Assembly (NCBI GenBank): GCA_937980205.1
Contig: CALJKW010000053.1
Span: forward strand, 1-64,000
From: an uncultured Myxococcales bacterium
Lineage (GTDB): Bacteria; Myxococcota; Myxococcia; Myxococcales; Myxococcaceae
Reading direction: 5' to 3'
Length of the DNA: 64,000 nucleotides
The notes under the pieces are model-generated. The model searched no databases. It saw nothing but the letters and a program-made list of their open reading frames with translations, and was not told where the DNA came from. Every line of letters starts with the position of its first letter. The stretch's first letter is position 1. The translations under genes were made by a program, and so were the position numbers. Positions 1-8,374 of this stretch are shown piece by piece.

Positions 1-46
1 AAGCCTCGGGCTCACAGCGAAGCCCGACGCGCTCCACGGGATCGGG

Positions 47-742
47 TCAACTCCAGATCGGGACATCGCGATCACGTGCAGCAGAGGTCAGCAGCTCAGT
101 CACTCCAACCGCGAAAGACGTACCGACGAAGATAACGAGCTGTGCAGTTGCTGCGGCTTTGAGCACGCGCTCCCACTGGTAGTCGGCGTGCCCGTTGTAG
201 AATTCGTCGAACCAGAGCACGTGCTGACGCAGCAACTCGCCGCACGCGGGGCACTTCGGCACGTTTGCGTCGATGGGGTTCTTACGGAACTCGGTGATGT
301 CGACGGAGTCGCGCGCGAGCGAGCCGCGCGGCGCGCCGTGCACGCAACCTTGCGCTGAGCACCGCACGCGTTTCGCAGAGCCATGCACTTCGATGAGCTT
401 CTTAGAGCCGGCGTCGGCGTGAAGACCGTCGATGTTCTGAGTGATCAGCAGGAACGGGCGGCCCTTCTCCTCGCACCACTTCTCGAGCTCGACGAGCGCC
501 GTGTGTCCGGGGTTTGGCTTCGCGCCGAGCACCTTGTCGAACCGCGAGAGGTACCAGCTCCAGCTGCCCGCAGGCTCTTCGCTGAAGTAGCGGACGGTGC
601 CCAGTTCAGTGACATCTCGCTTCCAAACGGCGTCCTTGTCGGCTCCCCGGAACGTCGGGATGCCGGAGGCCAAGCTGATGCCTGCGCCCGTCACGACGAG
701 CAGCAGACCATCGGTTGTCCGAATGGCGTCTGCGAGCTGCAT
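47..742 (-). CDS. Sir2-family NAD-dependent protein deacylase (class III/SIRT5-like)
   Basis: This is an NAD-dependent lysine deacylase of the sirtuin family, 231 residues, cytoplasmic. The Rossmann motif GAGIS is at residues 20-24, TQNIDGLH at 101-108, and the catalytic His is H120 in EVHGS. A zinc ribbon is formed by C128/C133 and C164/C167. Y64-x-x-R67 matches the Tyr/Arg pair that defines SIRT5 and CobB-type sirtuins, which remove acidic acyl groups such as succinyl; succinyl activity is an inference. The ATG directly abuts the TAG stop of the PKD gene upstream, so translation is probably coupled. The protein ends abruptly at IWS. Skipping one base before the TGA would continue as VDP and stay open to the window edge, so the C-terminus may be frameshifted. 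Codon use is less GC-rich than in most of the window. Confidence 0.9.
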   Translation of the reverse strand: MQLADAIRTTDGLLLVVTGAGISLASGIPTFRGADKDAVWKRDVTELGTVRYFSEEPAGSWSWYLSRFDKVLGAKPNPGHTALVELEKWCEEKGRPFLLITQNIDGLHADAGSKKLIEVHGSAKRVRCSAQGCVHGAPRGSLARDSVDITEFRKNPIDANVPKCPACGELLRQHVLWFDEFYNGHADYQWERVLKAAATAQLVIFVGTSFAVGVTELLTSAARDRDVPIWS

Positions 743-2005
743 CTACTGCTTGAAGCCGGTGAACGCGCCGTTGACTGAGCCACCAGCAACACAGCCACAG
801 GTCGCCTGACCGGCATTGTAGATCTTGGTCCAGTTCCCCGTGACGTCCATCCCGCTAGTGAAGCTGAGCCGAAGGCTGTGACGCGTGGTCAGCGACATCG
901 CACACGCGCCAGTGCCGTTCTCGTTTGGCGTATTTCGCGTGACGACGAAGTTGCCGGGGGACTCTTCGTTCCCGCGCAGCTCATTTCCTGCGGGATAGGT
1001 ACCTCCATTGGGCGTGACGATGAGCTCTGACGCGCCCCCGTCTGGATTCGACGCGTGAAAGATCGAGATCGATGCAGTTGGAAAGCTCACGCTGAAGGGA
1101 CAAGTGCCGCTGAAGTTCCCGCTGCCGGGGCTCAAGATCCAAGTACCGGAGTAGTCGAGCGGCGGAGTGATGGTGATGGTCCTCGTGCACGGATCTGAAA
1201 CGCGTGAGTCCGACGTTGTTGCAACGACCGTGGCCATATACGTCCCTGCGGTCGCGAAAGACTTCAGCACGGTTGAACCACTAGCGCTGGTGCTGTCGCT
1301 GAACGTCCATGCGTAAGTCATGGGCTTGCCGCCGGGATCGCTTGCCACAGCGGTGAACTGAACCTGGCGTTGAATGGGAGCGGTGGACACGTTGGCCGCA
1401 CAGCTCGAGATGGTCGGCTTCGAGGTGGTCATCACACCGACGCCCAGCGCATATGTCGAGCGTCCTTCGTTGCCATCAGCATCGACGACACGCAGCTTCA
1501 CCATGTACGTGTTTGCAGACGAATACGTGTGGCTGACAGTTGCTCGCGACGCGTCACCGCTGATCATGGAGCCATCGCCGAAGTCCCACTCGTAGGCGGT
1601 GAGCGGGGCACCCATGCAGCCCGACGAGCCGCTGCTGCCGATAATCACCGTTGCGTTCGGCTGAGGGTCCTGCGTCACGACACTTATGCGCGCGGTGGCA
1701 GCGCAACCAACGACGTTGATGAGGATGCCTGCGCTGTGCGCGCCCCCTGGGCCACGTACCGTCAACGTCGCGGAGTAGTCGCCGTTCGCCGCGTAGACGT
1801 GCGTGGTCGCCTTTTCCTCGACGCGAGGACTCCCGTCTCCGAAGTCCCAAGTGTAGCTGGTGATGGAACCGCGAGATGCAGATCCGTCAAACGTGATGGG
1901 CTCGCCAGCCCTTGCCGATCTTTGCAGCATGCCCGGGTCAGCAGTCGGCCGCGGTACCGGCCCGCAGGCGACGGCAATCAACAGCACGGTAGGAGCGGCT
2001 CTCAT
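743..2005 (-). CDS. PKD-domain lipoprotein (second of a tandem pair)
   Basis: This is a secreted, probably lipid-anchored protein of 420 residues. The start at 2005 overlaps the upstream stop as ATGA and gives a hydrophobic leader ending in a lipobox-like AVAC. Three PKD-type beta-sandwich domains follow, marked by YTWDFGDGS, YEWDFGDGS and a weaker YAWTFSDST. The last ~140 residues are Cys- and Gly-rich beta-type sequence of unknown family. PKD domains usually mediate extracellular protein or carbohydrate contacts; no enzyme motif is visible. The gene lies between its paralogue and a sirtuin in a tightly packed transcription unit, and its base composition is noticeably less GC-rich than the window average. 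Confidence 0.8.
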   Translation of the reverse strand: MRAAPTVLLIAVACGPVPRPTADPGMLQRSARAGEPITFDGSASRGSITSYTWDFGDGSPRVEEKATTHVYAANGDYSATLTVRGPGGAHSAGILINVVGCAATARISVVTQDPQPNATVIIGSSGSSGCMGAPLTAYEWDFGDGSMISGDASRATVSHTYSSANTYMVKLRVVDADGNEGRSTYALGVGVMTTSKPTISSCAANVSTAPIQRQVQFTAVASDPGGKPMTYAWTFSDSTSASGSTVLKSFATAGTYMATVVATTSDSRVSDPCTRTITITPPLDYSGTWILSPGSGNFSGTCPFSVSFPTASISIFHASNPDGGASELIVTPNGGTYPAGNELRGNEESPGNFVVTRNTPNENGTGACAMSLTTRHSLRLSFTSGMDVTGNWTKIYNAGQATCGCVAGGSVNGAFTGFKQ

Positions 2006-3234
2006 ATCTGCGTCGCGCTGACCTGAACGGTACAGATGACACCCAAGCCGTCCAACGTGGTGTGGAAGGTCGCCGTGAAGGAGCCGCACCCGGCGAACGT
2101 TCCGGTCATGTCGTAGTCGAAGGTCGAGTCGGCACCCGTCGTCATGAACGTATTTCCGCTCCAAGTTCCGCTGTGCACGATGGGACCGCTGGGAGACGGT
2201 TCAGTGATCGTAATCGTACCGTTGGCGTTCTGAACCAGCCTGACGGTGGTAGCCATGAAGCAACCACCGCCACCACCGCTGGTGGCCATCCATTGGTACT
2301 CGCCATTACACAGCGCAGGCGCCCCCACGACGACGTCCGGGCAGAACGTCTCGTGCGATCGCCGCGGAGTCGCGTTGTCGTAGACGGTGAGCTTCGGCTT
2401 GAACGTCCCCATCATGTTGTACGCGTGCGATGCAGTGCCCCCAGGCATCGCGCCGGGCACGTTCATCACACCGTCGCCGAAGTCCCAGATGTAGCTCTGA
2501 ATCATGGAACCCGCCGGCGCAGTCGACTGCGCACCGGTGAACATGACCGGCTGGCCAACGGTCACCGTCGAGGGCATCCAGCTGCACACCGCGAGCGGCC
2601 CGACGGCGCCGACCGCGACCTGAAGCGTGGCCGTCGAGTTCGCGCCGAGCGAATCGGTGACGGTCAGCTTCACCGTAAACCGCCCCGCCATCGCGAAGGT
2701 GTGCTGCACGATCGTCTTGTCCTTCCCCGACACGATCGACGTGCTGTCGCCGAAGTCCCACTCGTAGTTCTGAATGTCGCCGGTGGGCGTCGACTTCGAG
2801 CCGTTGAAGGTCAGCGGGGCTCCCGGGTTGCCCGTGCTGTCGCCCTCGAGGATCGCCGTCGGGCCATCGCTGTTGACGCTCTGAACCGTCACATCCTTCG
2901 ACACCGGCTCGCTCTCCGTGTCCTTGTCATCGAGCACGACGAGCGTGACCTTGAACGTGCCCGCCATCTTGTACGCGTGCTGGGCGGTCGCGATGGGCGT
3001 CTCGGTCGGGGCGCCGCCGGCGCCCTCATCCCCAAACGTCCACCGGTACTTCGCGATGGTACCGACGGTCGGCCGGCTCTGGGCGGCGTCGAACGCGAAC
3101 ACCTGCGGCCTCACCGTCGATTGCGTGAACTTGAACTCGGCGATCGGCTTGCGGTCGACCTGCATCGTCCGACCGGGACCGCACGACACCACGCTCACCA
3201 CGGACACGGCGAGAAGCCAGCGCGAGTAGCTCAT
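2002..3234 (-). CDS. PKD-domain lipoprotein (first of a tandem pair)
   Basis: The product is 410 residues with a leader ending in the lipobox VVSC, predicting export and lipid anchoring. Three PKD domains are marked by YRWTFGDEG, YEWDFGDST and YIWDFGDGV. The ~100-residue C-terminal region contains a Gly-rich turn and Cys residues and resembles the tail of the downstream paralogue only in general character. The start at 3234 is chosen because a strong Shine-Dalgarno sequence, AAGGAGGA, lies 7 nt upstream. It is the first gene of a PKD-PKD-sirtuin unit. Function beyond adhesion or structure cannot be inferred. Confidence 0.82.
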   Translation of the reverse strand: MSYSRWLLAVSVVSVVSCGPGRTMQVDRKPIAEFKFTQSTVRPQVFAFDAAQSRPTVGTIAKYRWTFGDEGAGGAPTETPIATAQHAYKMAGTFKVTLVVLDDKDTESEPVSKDVTVQSVNSDGPTAILEGDSTGNPGAPLTFNGSKSTPTGDIQNYEWDFGDSTSIVSGKDKTIVQHTFAMAGRFTVKLTVTDSLGANSTATLQVAVGAVGPLAVCSWMPSTVTVGQPVMFTGAQSTAPAGSMIQSYIWDFGDGVMNVPGAMPGGTASHAYNMMGTFKPKLTVYDNATPRRSHETFCPDVVVGAPALCNGEYQWMATSGGGGGCFMATTVRLVQNANGTITITEPSPSGPIVHSGTWSGNTFMTTGADSTFDYDMTGTFAGCGSFTATFHTTLDGLGVICTVQVSATQI

Positions 3235-3241
3235 TTGGGCG

Positions 3242-3249
3242 TCCTCCTT
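3242..3249 (-). promoter_or_regulatory. Strong Shine-Dalgarno site for the first PKD lipoprotein
   Basis: AAGGAGGA on the minus strand lies 7 nt before the ATG at 3234 and fixes that start. Just upstream, CGAGGC and GCCTCG can pair around an 11-nt loop in the leader. Confidence 0.7.
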
Positions 3250-3357
3250 CGAGGCTGACCGGACCGGCCTCGAACGAAACGCCCGCGAGTATACGACCCG
3301 CGCTTCAGCGCGTCGTGAAACTCGATTCAACCCCTGCGCCGAATGTGCGCAGCGCGA

Positions 3358-3714
3358 CTACCCGCCGAGCTCCTGCCCCACCACCTCGCGCACCTCGTGC
3401 GGCCGCCACGGCTTCGCGATGTAGCGGTGCGCCACGCCCGCGACCAGGAGCGACGCCAGCCCGTCCGGCACCACGCCCGACACGATGAACCGCCGCGCTC
3501 CGGCGTTCAGCCGCGCCGCCGTCGCGAGCACGCCTTCTCCCGTCTCGTGCTCGCCCAGATTCCAATCGCAGATGACCGCGTCGAACTTCTGGTGGCTCAG
3601 CTGCTCGCACGCCGCTTCCCGCGAGTTGCAGATGTGCACCTCGTGCCCCTTGAGCTCCCACCGCATCGCCCGGCCCATGTTCTGCTCGTCGTCCACCACG
3701 AGAATTCGCGCCAT
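3358..3714 (-). CDS. Single-domain response regulator (receiver only)
   Basis: This is a 118-residue CheY-like receiver with no output domain. The acidic pair is D8-D9 (VVDDE), the phosphoacceptor is D50 in VICDWN, the switch Ser is S79 in FIVSG, and the conserved Lys is K101 in AKPW. Such proteins act as phosphorylation-dependent partners or relays. No histidine kinase is adjacent, so its partner is unknown. Upstream Met codons at 3732 or further would add a low-complexity N-terminus; 3714 is preferred because MARILVVDDE is the normal receiver start. It sits between the VWA gene and the PKD genes on the same strand. Confidence 0.85.
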   Translation of the reverse strand: MARILVVDDEQNMGRAMRWELKGHEVHICNSREAACEQLSHQKFDAVICDWNLGEHETGEGVLATAARLNAGARRFIVSGVVPDGLASLLVAGVAHRYIAKPWRPHEVREVVGQELGG

Positions 3715-3819
3715 GGCAGGCGCCGTCTGCATCGCATGCGCCCGCGCGAACCACTCGGATCTGCGCGCGGGCCGCCGGGGCGAAGCCGACCCCACGGGTC
3801 CCCTTCGACCTGTGGGCCC

Positions 3820-5181
3820 TCAGTACGCGTTGTACTGACCGAAGTTCTTCATCGTCTTCTTCGTCAGGTCCATCTCCGTGCGCCGCGCGTCGTCGCCGCC
3901 GCGCCTCCAGTTGCCTTCGATGATGTCGCTGTCTCCAGCGAGGGCGTCGACGGAAGCGCCGAACAGCCGCCGCGTGCTGGCCATGATGTCGAACGCGCTC
4001 TTCGCATCGCCGCGCGAGTAGGCGGCCTGCGCCTGCGCGACGCGCGCGGTGATGTCCACGCGCTTCGCCATCTCCGCCACGTCGGCGTTCTCGCCCGCGG
4101 CCACCTGCGCCTCGCTGCCGACCTGAGCGCTCAGCGGCGCCAGCGCGCTCGCGACGGTGCCCTTCTGCACGTCCACGAACCACAGCGACGCCGTGCCGAG
4201 CGACACGTTCCCCTCTGCCGGAGCGTTCACCTTCAGCCGCACGAGCAGCTGCGCCGTCTGCCGCGGCGTGAAGTCGTAGAGCGACACGATCACCGCGCCG
4301 TCGACGCGGGTGAAGCTGTAGCCCATCACCTCCTCGACCGTGACGCCTGCCGCCGGGGTGAGGGTCACCTTCACGTCCCGCGCGATCAGCTCCGACGCGC
4401 CCTTCAGCTCCGCCGCGAAGATGCCGCCCAGGCTCGCCGCGTTCTCGAGGAACGCGGTCGCGCCGCCGCCGCGCGCAGCGAGGTCGCGCATCAGCCCGGC
4501 GTTGAAGTCGAGCCCGATGCCGAACGCGCTCGTCGAGATCTTCTGGTCGCGCGCCGTCGCCGCGAGCCCGGCGAGGCCCTCGACCGACGTGATGCCGACC
4601 GTCGGCTGGCCGTCGGAGATGAGCAGCACGCGCGACACCTCGTACGAGCCCGTGTAGCGCCGAACCTCGGAGTAGCCCGCCTGCAGCGCGAGCCCGATGT
4701 TCGTCGAGCCGCTCGGCGCCAGCGCCCGCACGAACGCGCGCATCGACGAGCGGTTGTGCTCGTTCGCGAGGTTGCTCTCGTAGACGCGCGTCAGGTCGTC
4801 GAACGCGATGATCGCCAGGCGGTCCTGCGGCTGGAGCTGATCGATCAGCGACTCGGCGGCGCGGATGGCCGACTCCATCTTGCCGTCGGACATCGAGCCC
4901 GAGCAGTCGATGGCGAGCGCGAGGTTGACCGGCGAACGCGACACCCGCTCCATTCCGCCCGCGGCGGTGAGGTCGAGCTTCGCGTACAGCGTCGAGACTC
5001 CGGGCACGACGTGTGTGCTGCCCAGCGACGTCGCCAGCGTGAGCGCGCCGCTGCCGCCGGGAGAGACGACGACCGGGGGCGCGGCGCGACCGCCGACCGG
5101 CGCCAGGGGACCACGACCGGCGACCAGCGCAACCAACGCGAGGGCACCGGCAGACACGACGAGCAGAACGGTTCGGTTCAT
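3820..5181 (-). CDS. Von Willebrand factor type A domain protein, membrane-anchored
   Basis: The protein is 453 residues, with an N-terminal hydrophobic segment (about residues 5-22) that is a signal anchor or signal peptide. A VWA domain starts near residue 85. The metal-ion-dependent adhesion site is D92-C-S-G-S96, with later parts in SGSTN and ISDGQP. The C-terminal ~200 residues (beta region plus a helical tail) resemble YfbK-type VWA proteins. These are extracytoplasmic binding proteins of mostly unknown role. ATG at 5181 is preferred over a TTG nine bases upstream. The gene is divergent from the DUF2804 gene, with an inverted repeat between them. Confidence 0.85.
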   Translation of the reverse strand: MNRTVLLVVSAGALALVALVAGRGPLAPVGGRAAPPVVVSPGGSGALTLATSLGSTHVVPGVSTLYAKLDLTAAGGMERVSRSPVNLALAIDCSGSMSDGKMESAIRAAESLIDQLQPQDRLAIIAFDDLTRVYESNLANEHNRSSMRAFVRALAPSGSTNIGLALQAGYSEVRRYTGSYEVSRVLLISDGQPTVGITSVEGLAGLAATARDQKISTSAFGIGLDFNAGLMRDLAARGGGATAFLENAASLGGIFAAELKGASELIARDVKVTLTPAAGVTVEEVMGYSFTRVDGAVIVSLYDFTPRQTAQLLVRLKVNAPAEGNVSLGTASLWFVDVQKGTVASALAPLSAQVGSEAQVAAGENADVAEMAKRVDITARVAQAQAAYSRGDAKSAFDIMASTRRLFGASVDALAGDSDIIEGNWRRGGDDARRTEMDLTKKTMKNFGQYNAY

Positions 5182-5226
5182 GCGCGGCAAGGTACGGCCC
5201 GGCGCCGGGTCTTCGCGTCAGGCGTA

Positions 5227-5265
5227 CATCCGTCGGACGAGCGACCGTCGGTCATCGGACGGATG
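5227..5265. promoter_or_regulatory. Inverted repeat in a divergent promoter region
   Basis: CATCCGTC (5227-5234) and GACGGATG (5258-5265) form perfect 8-bp arms around a 23-bp spacer that itself contains CCGTCGG. The element lies between the start of the VWA gene and the GTG of the DUF2804 gene. It could be an operator or a hairpin. Confidence 0.35.
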
Positions 5266-5267
5266 GA

Positions 5268-6362
5268 GTGGAACTGCGCCGCCACCCGATTAAGCTTCCC
5301 GGCGACGTGGACGCACTGCTCCCGCAGGCTCCTGCTTCAGTCGCCGACGAGTCGGGGCAGCCGCGCTTCGGCACCTACCAGGGCGGCCTCGACGCGGTCG
5401 ACCTCACCCGCCTCGCCGAGGGGCACCGGCCGTCGCTGCCCTTCCGCGTGCTCAAGCACAAGCGGTGGCTGTACTCGTTCATCGCGACCGCCGAGGTCGT
5501 CGCGGTGCAGGCCGTCGCCGACCTCACCTACACCTCGAACGCGTTCACGCTCGTCGCCGACCTGAAGGAGAAGCGCATCCTCGTCGACGAGGGCTGGCTC
5601 GGGCTGCCCGGCCCGCTGGTGCGCGTCTCCGAGAAGCCGGGCGCCGGCCTCGACGTCCGCTTCACCCATGCGGTCGCCGAGCTGCGCGCCTCGCGCCCGA
5701 GCTCCGACGAGCGGTACCACCTCTCGGCCCGCGTCGGCCCGCGCGTGCCGCTGCTCAAGCCCAAGCTCGAGATTCAGGCGTCGCTGCTCGCCGCCGGCGC
5801 GCCTCCGCCGCTGACCGTCATCGCGCCCGTCGAGGGAGACGGCACCGTCAACGTCACGCAGAAGTGGGCGGGCATGCTCGCGTTCGGCAACCTCTGGGCG
5901 AAGGGCAAGCGCTTCATCCTCGACGGCGGAGTCGGCGGCCTCGACTACACGCACGGCTACCTCGCGCGGCACACCGCCTGGCGCTGGGGCTTCATGTGCG
6001 GCCGCCTCGCCGACGGCTCTGTGGTCGGCGTGAACCTCGTCGAGGGCTTCAACGAGACGCGCAGCGACGTGAACGAGAACGCGCTGTGGCTCGGCGGCAG
6101 GCTGTACCCGCTCGGGCGCGCGCGCTTCCGCTGGAACAAGGCCGACCCGCTCGACCGGTGGACGGTGGAGACGACGGACGGGCGCGTGCAGCTCGAGTTC
6201 ACGCCCATCGGCGCGCACCGCGAGGAGCGCGACCTGCGCGTGGTGAAGAGCCACTTCGTGCAGCCGGTCGGCCTCTTCAATGGCTTCGTGGAAGCCGACG
6301 GCCAGAAGCACGTCGTGAAGGACGTGCCGGGCGTGACGGAGGATCAGGACATCCTCTGGTGA
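5268..6362 (+). CDS. DUF2804 family protein
   Basis: This is a 364-residue protein matching the DUF2804 family in length and in its W-rich beta-type body, for example the segments HKRWLYSF, GGVGGLDYTHGYLARHT, WRWGFMCG and NLVEGFNE. The family has a lipocalin/AttH-like double-barrel character and no established enzymatic role. There is no signal peptide, so it is probably cytoplasmic. GTG at 5268 is used as start; it directly follows the inverted repeat and no clear Shine-Dalgarno sequence is visible, so the exact start is uncertain. It is monocistronic, with the FHA regulator about 100 bp downstream. Confidence 0.75.
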   Translation: MELRRHPIKLPGDVDALLPQAPASVADESGQPRFGTYQGGLDAVDLTRLAEGHRPSLPFRVLKHKRWLYSFIATAEVVAVQAVADLTYTSNAFTLVADLKEKRILVDEGWLGLPGPLVRVSEKPGAGLDVRFTHAVAELRASRPSSDERYHLSARVGPRVPLLKPKLEIQASLLAAGAPPPLTVIAPVEGDGTVNVTQKWAGMLAFGNLWAKGKRFILDGGVGGLDYTHGYLARHTAWRWGFMCGRLADGSVVGVNLVEGFNETRSDVNENALWLGGRLYPLGRARFRWNKADPLDRWTVETTDGRVQLEFTPIGAHREERDLRVVKSHFVQPVGLFNGFVEADGQKHVVKDVPGVTEDQDILW

Positions 6363-6459
6363 CGCGTTTCGCCTGTTCTGCGCACGACGCGCGATTGTCA
6401 CGAAGCGTGCGCGCAAGTGTTCAACTCGGGTGAGCCGCGGAATAAGGTGGCCTTCAGCC

Positions 6460-7818
6460 ATGGCCACTCCCCCCGAGACGTTCACGGAAGTACTGCACCC
6501 CGAGCTCGCCCGCTTTCCGCGCGCGCGGCTCTCGGTGGTGAAGGGGCCCGACAAGGGCGTCGAGGTGGTGCTCGAAGGCCAGACCGTCGTCGTCGGCAGC
6601 GACGAGACGTGCCAGCTCAAGCTCACCGACGGCAGCGTGTCGCGCCGGCACTTCGAGCTCTCCGGCGGCCCCGGCGGCTACCGCCTGCGCGACCTGCGCT
6701 CGACGAACGGCGTCTTCATCGAAGGCGTGCAGGTGCTGGACGCGAAGATTTCGGACAAGGCGCGGCTCACGGTCGGGCGCACCGAGCTGCGCTTCGAGCC
6801 CGAGCGTCACGAGATTCAGTGGCCGCTGTCTCCGCACGAGCGGTTCGGCGACATCCTCGGCAAGAGCACGACGATGCGGCGCGCGTTCGCGCTGCTCGAG
6901 CGCGCGGCTCCGACCGACTCGAGCATCGTCCTCGAGGGAGAGACCGGCACCGGCAAAGAGGCGCTCGCCCGCGCGATTCACGAGAAGAGCAAGCGCACCG
7001 AGAACGACTTCGTCGTCGTCGACCTCACCGCGTCGAACGAGGCGCTGATCGAGGCCGACCTGTTCGGCCACGACGCGTCGGTGAACCGGCCGGTCGCGCG
7101 GCCCGGCGCGCTGGAAGAGGCGCAGGGCGGCACGCTGTACATCAACGAGGTCTCCGAGCTGCCGCTGTCGGTGCAGCCGAAGCTGTTGCGCGTGCTCGAG
7201 ACGAAGGAGCTGAAGAAGGGCACGCAGTCGCTCAAGGTCGACGTGCGCCTCATCTGCTCGACGCAGAAGGACCTCGAGGCCGAGGTGAAGGCGGGCCGCT
7301 TCCGCGAAGACCTGTACTTCAAGCTGTCGGTGTTCCGCGTGCGCGTGCCGCCGCTGCGCGAGCGGCCGGAAGACATCGCGATGCTGGTGCGTCACTTCGA
7401 GGCGAAGTCGGCGATCGAGTCGAAGACGCGGGTGGCTCCGCTGGGCGACGAGATGATCGAGATGCTGGCGCGGCACGACTGGCCCGGGAACGTGCGCGAG
7501 CTGCGCGCGGTGCTCGAGCGGCTGGCGGCGTTCCCCGACCTCGGCGCGGGGGCCATCGCGAAGGCGCTCGGCAAGAACATGGAAGGCGAAGAGGCGAGCG
7601 GCAAGCACCTGACGCAGGAGGTGTCGAAGCAGCTGCTCGCGCTGCCGTACCACGAGGCGAAAGACCGCGTGCTCGAGAGCTTCGAGAAGACGTACCTGGT
7701 CGAGCACCTGAAGGCCGCGAACGGCGTCGTCACGCGCGCGGCCCAGCGCGCCGGCCTGCCGCGGCAGTCGGTGCACCGCATGCTGCGCCGCCTCGGCATC
7801 AGCGGCATCGACGAGTGA
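6460..7818 (+). CDS. FHA-domain sigma54-activator-like protein with degenerate AAA+ core
   Basis: The protein is 452 residues: an FHA phosphothreonine-binding domain (about 22-112, with SRRH at 61-64 and STNG at 81-84), an AAA+ domain of bacterial enhancer-binding type (about 128-355), and a Fis-type helix-turn-helix at the C-terminus. Walker A GETGTGK (160-166) is intact. Two essentials are not: the Walker B acidic pair reads INEV (N229-E230) instead of DE, and the GAFTGA loop that contacts sigma54 is absent, with ASVNRP near 206-211 in its place. By family knowledge it should bind DNA and perhaps phosphorylated partners without remodelling sigma54-RNA polymerase, acting as a repressor, decoy or hetero-oligomer subunit. 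ATG at 6460 is chosen. Compare the intact paralogue at 18909-20189. Confidence 0.85.
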   Translation: MATPPETFTEVLHPELARFPRARLSVVKGPDKGVEVVLEGQTVVVGSDETCQLKLTDGSVSRRHFELSGGPGGYRLRDLRSTNGVFIEGVQVLDAKISDKARLTVGRTELRFEPERHEIQWPLSPHERFGDILGKSTTMRRAFALLERAAPTDSSIVLEGETGTGKEALARAIHEKSKRTENDFVVVDLTASNEALIEADLFGHDASVNRPVARPGALEEAQGGTLYINEVSELPLSVQPKLLRVLETKELKKGTQSLKVDVRLICSTQKDLEAEVKAGRFREDLYFKLSVFRVRVPPLRERPEDIAMLVRHFEAKSAIESKTRVAPLGDEMIEMLARHDWPGNVRELRAVLERLAAFPDLGAGAIAKALGKNMEGEEASGKHLTQEVSKQLLALPYHEAKDRVLESFEKTYLVEHLKAANGVVTRAAQRAGLPRQSVHRMLRRLGISGIDE

Positions 7819-7839
7819 AAAAGGGTCCCCTTTTTCACT
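7814..7839. terminator. Bidirectional terminator containing both stop codons
   Basis: A perfect inverted repeat with 12-bp arms (AGTGAAAAAGGG and CCCTTTTTCACT) around TC. The TGA of the FHA regulator (7816-7818) and the TGA of the convergent lipoprotein (7835-7837) both lie inside the arms. A-tract, GC core and T-tract occur in both directions, as in a bidirectional intrinsic terminator. Confidence 0.7.
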
Positions 7840-8296
7840 GCAGCCGCAGCGAGCCCATCGAGAGCTCCAGCTTGTCGGAGCGCTTGTTGAAGTCCTTCGA
7901 CGGGGCGGTGAGCGTCAGCACCACGTACCGGTCTTTGCCGGGCACGTAATAGATGAGGCTCTTGTCCTCGCCGGAGTACAGCTCCCAGCGCACGGTCTGG
8001 CCGGCGGGAATCGTGCCCGCCTTCCCCGAGCGGATGTCGCCGGTGAGGGCGAGCCTGGCTCCGGTCACCAGCGCGGCCTCGAGCGCGTTCAAGTCCTCGC
8101 CGATCGCCGGCGGCGCGCCCACCACCGAGCGCACCTCGACTCCGCCGCTGAAGCGGGCGGTGGTGATGTTTCCCTCTTTCGTCTCGCCCTGCAGCTCGAC
8201 GCCCGGCGGCGGCTTCCACTTCAGCGCGAGCGCGCCATCGCTGTACTCGTTCGAGCAGCTCGACAGCACGAGCAGGACCGGCAGCATTCTGTTCAT
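7835..8296 (-). CDS. Small lipoprotein of unknown function
   Basis: The product is 153 residues with a short leader MNRMLPVLLVL followed by SSC, a type II signal peptide. The mature part has no recognised motif; it looks like one small beta-rich domain. ATG at 8296 is supported by a purine-rich GGGGGAG six bases upstream. It is divergent from the phospholipase C-like gene (78 bp) and convergent with the FHA regulator through a shared terminator. The function is unknown. Confidence 0.72.
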   Translation of the reverse strand: MNRMLPVLLVLSSCSNEYSDGALALKWKPPPGVELQGETKEGNITTARFSGGVEVRSVVGAPPAIGEDLNALEAALVTGARLALTGDIRSGKAGTIPAGQTVRWELYSGEDKSLIYYVPGKDRYVVLTLTAPSKDFNKRSDKLELSMGSLRLQ

Positions 8297-8374
8297 CGGA
8301 ACTCCCCCCGACTTCGGTGTGTGAAGGCACCATGCCTGAAGCGGCGCCCAGACGCTAACCTCCACCGCTGACGC

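Noticed and set aside
3343..5565. Plus-strand 740-codon open frame
   Set aside because: Antisense to the response regulator and VWA genes, no recognisable domain, Arg-rich.
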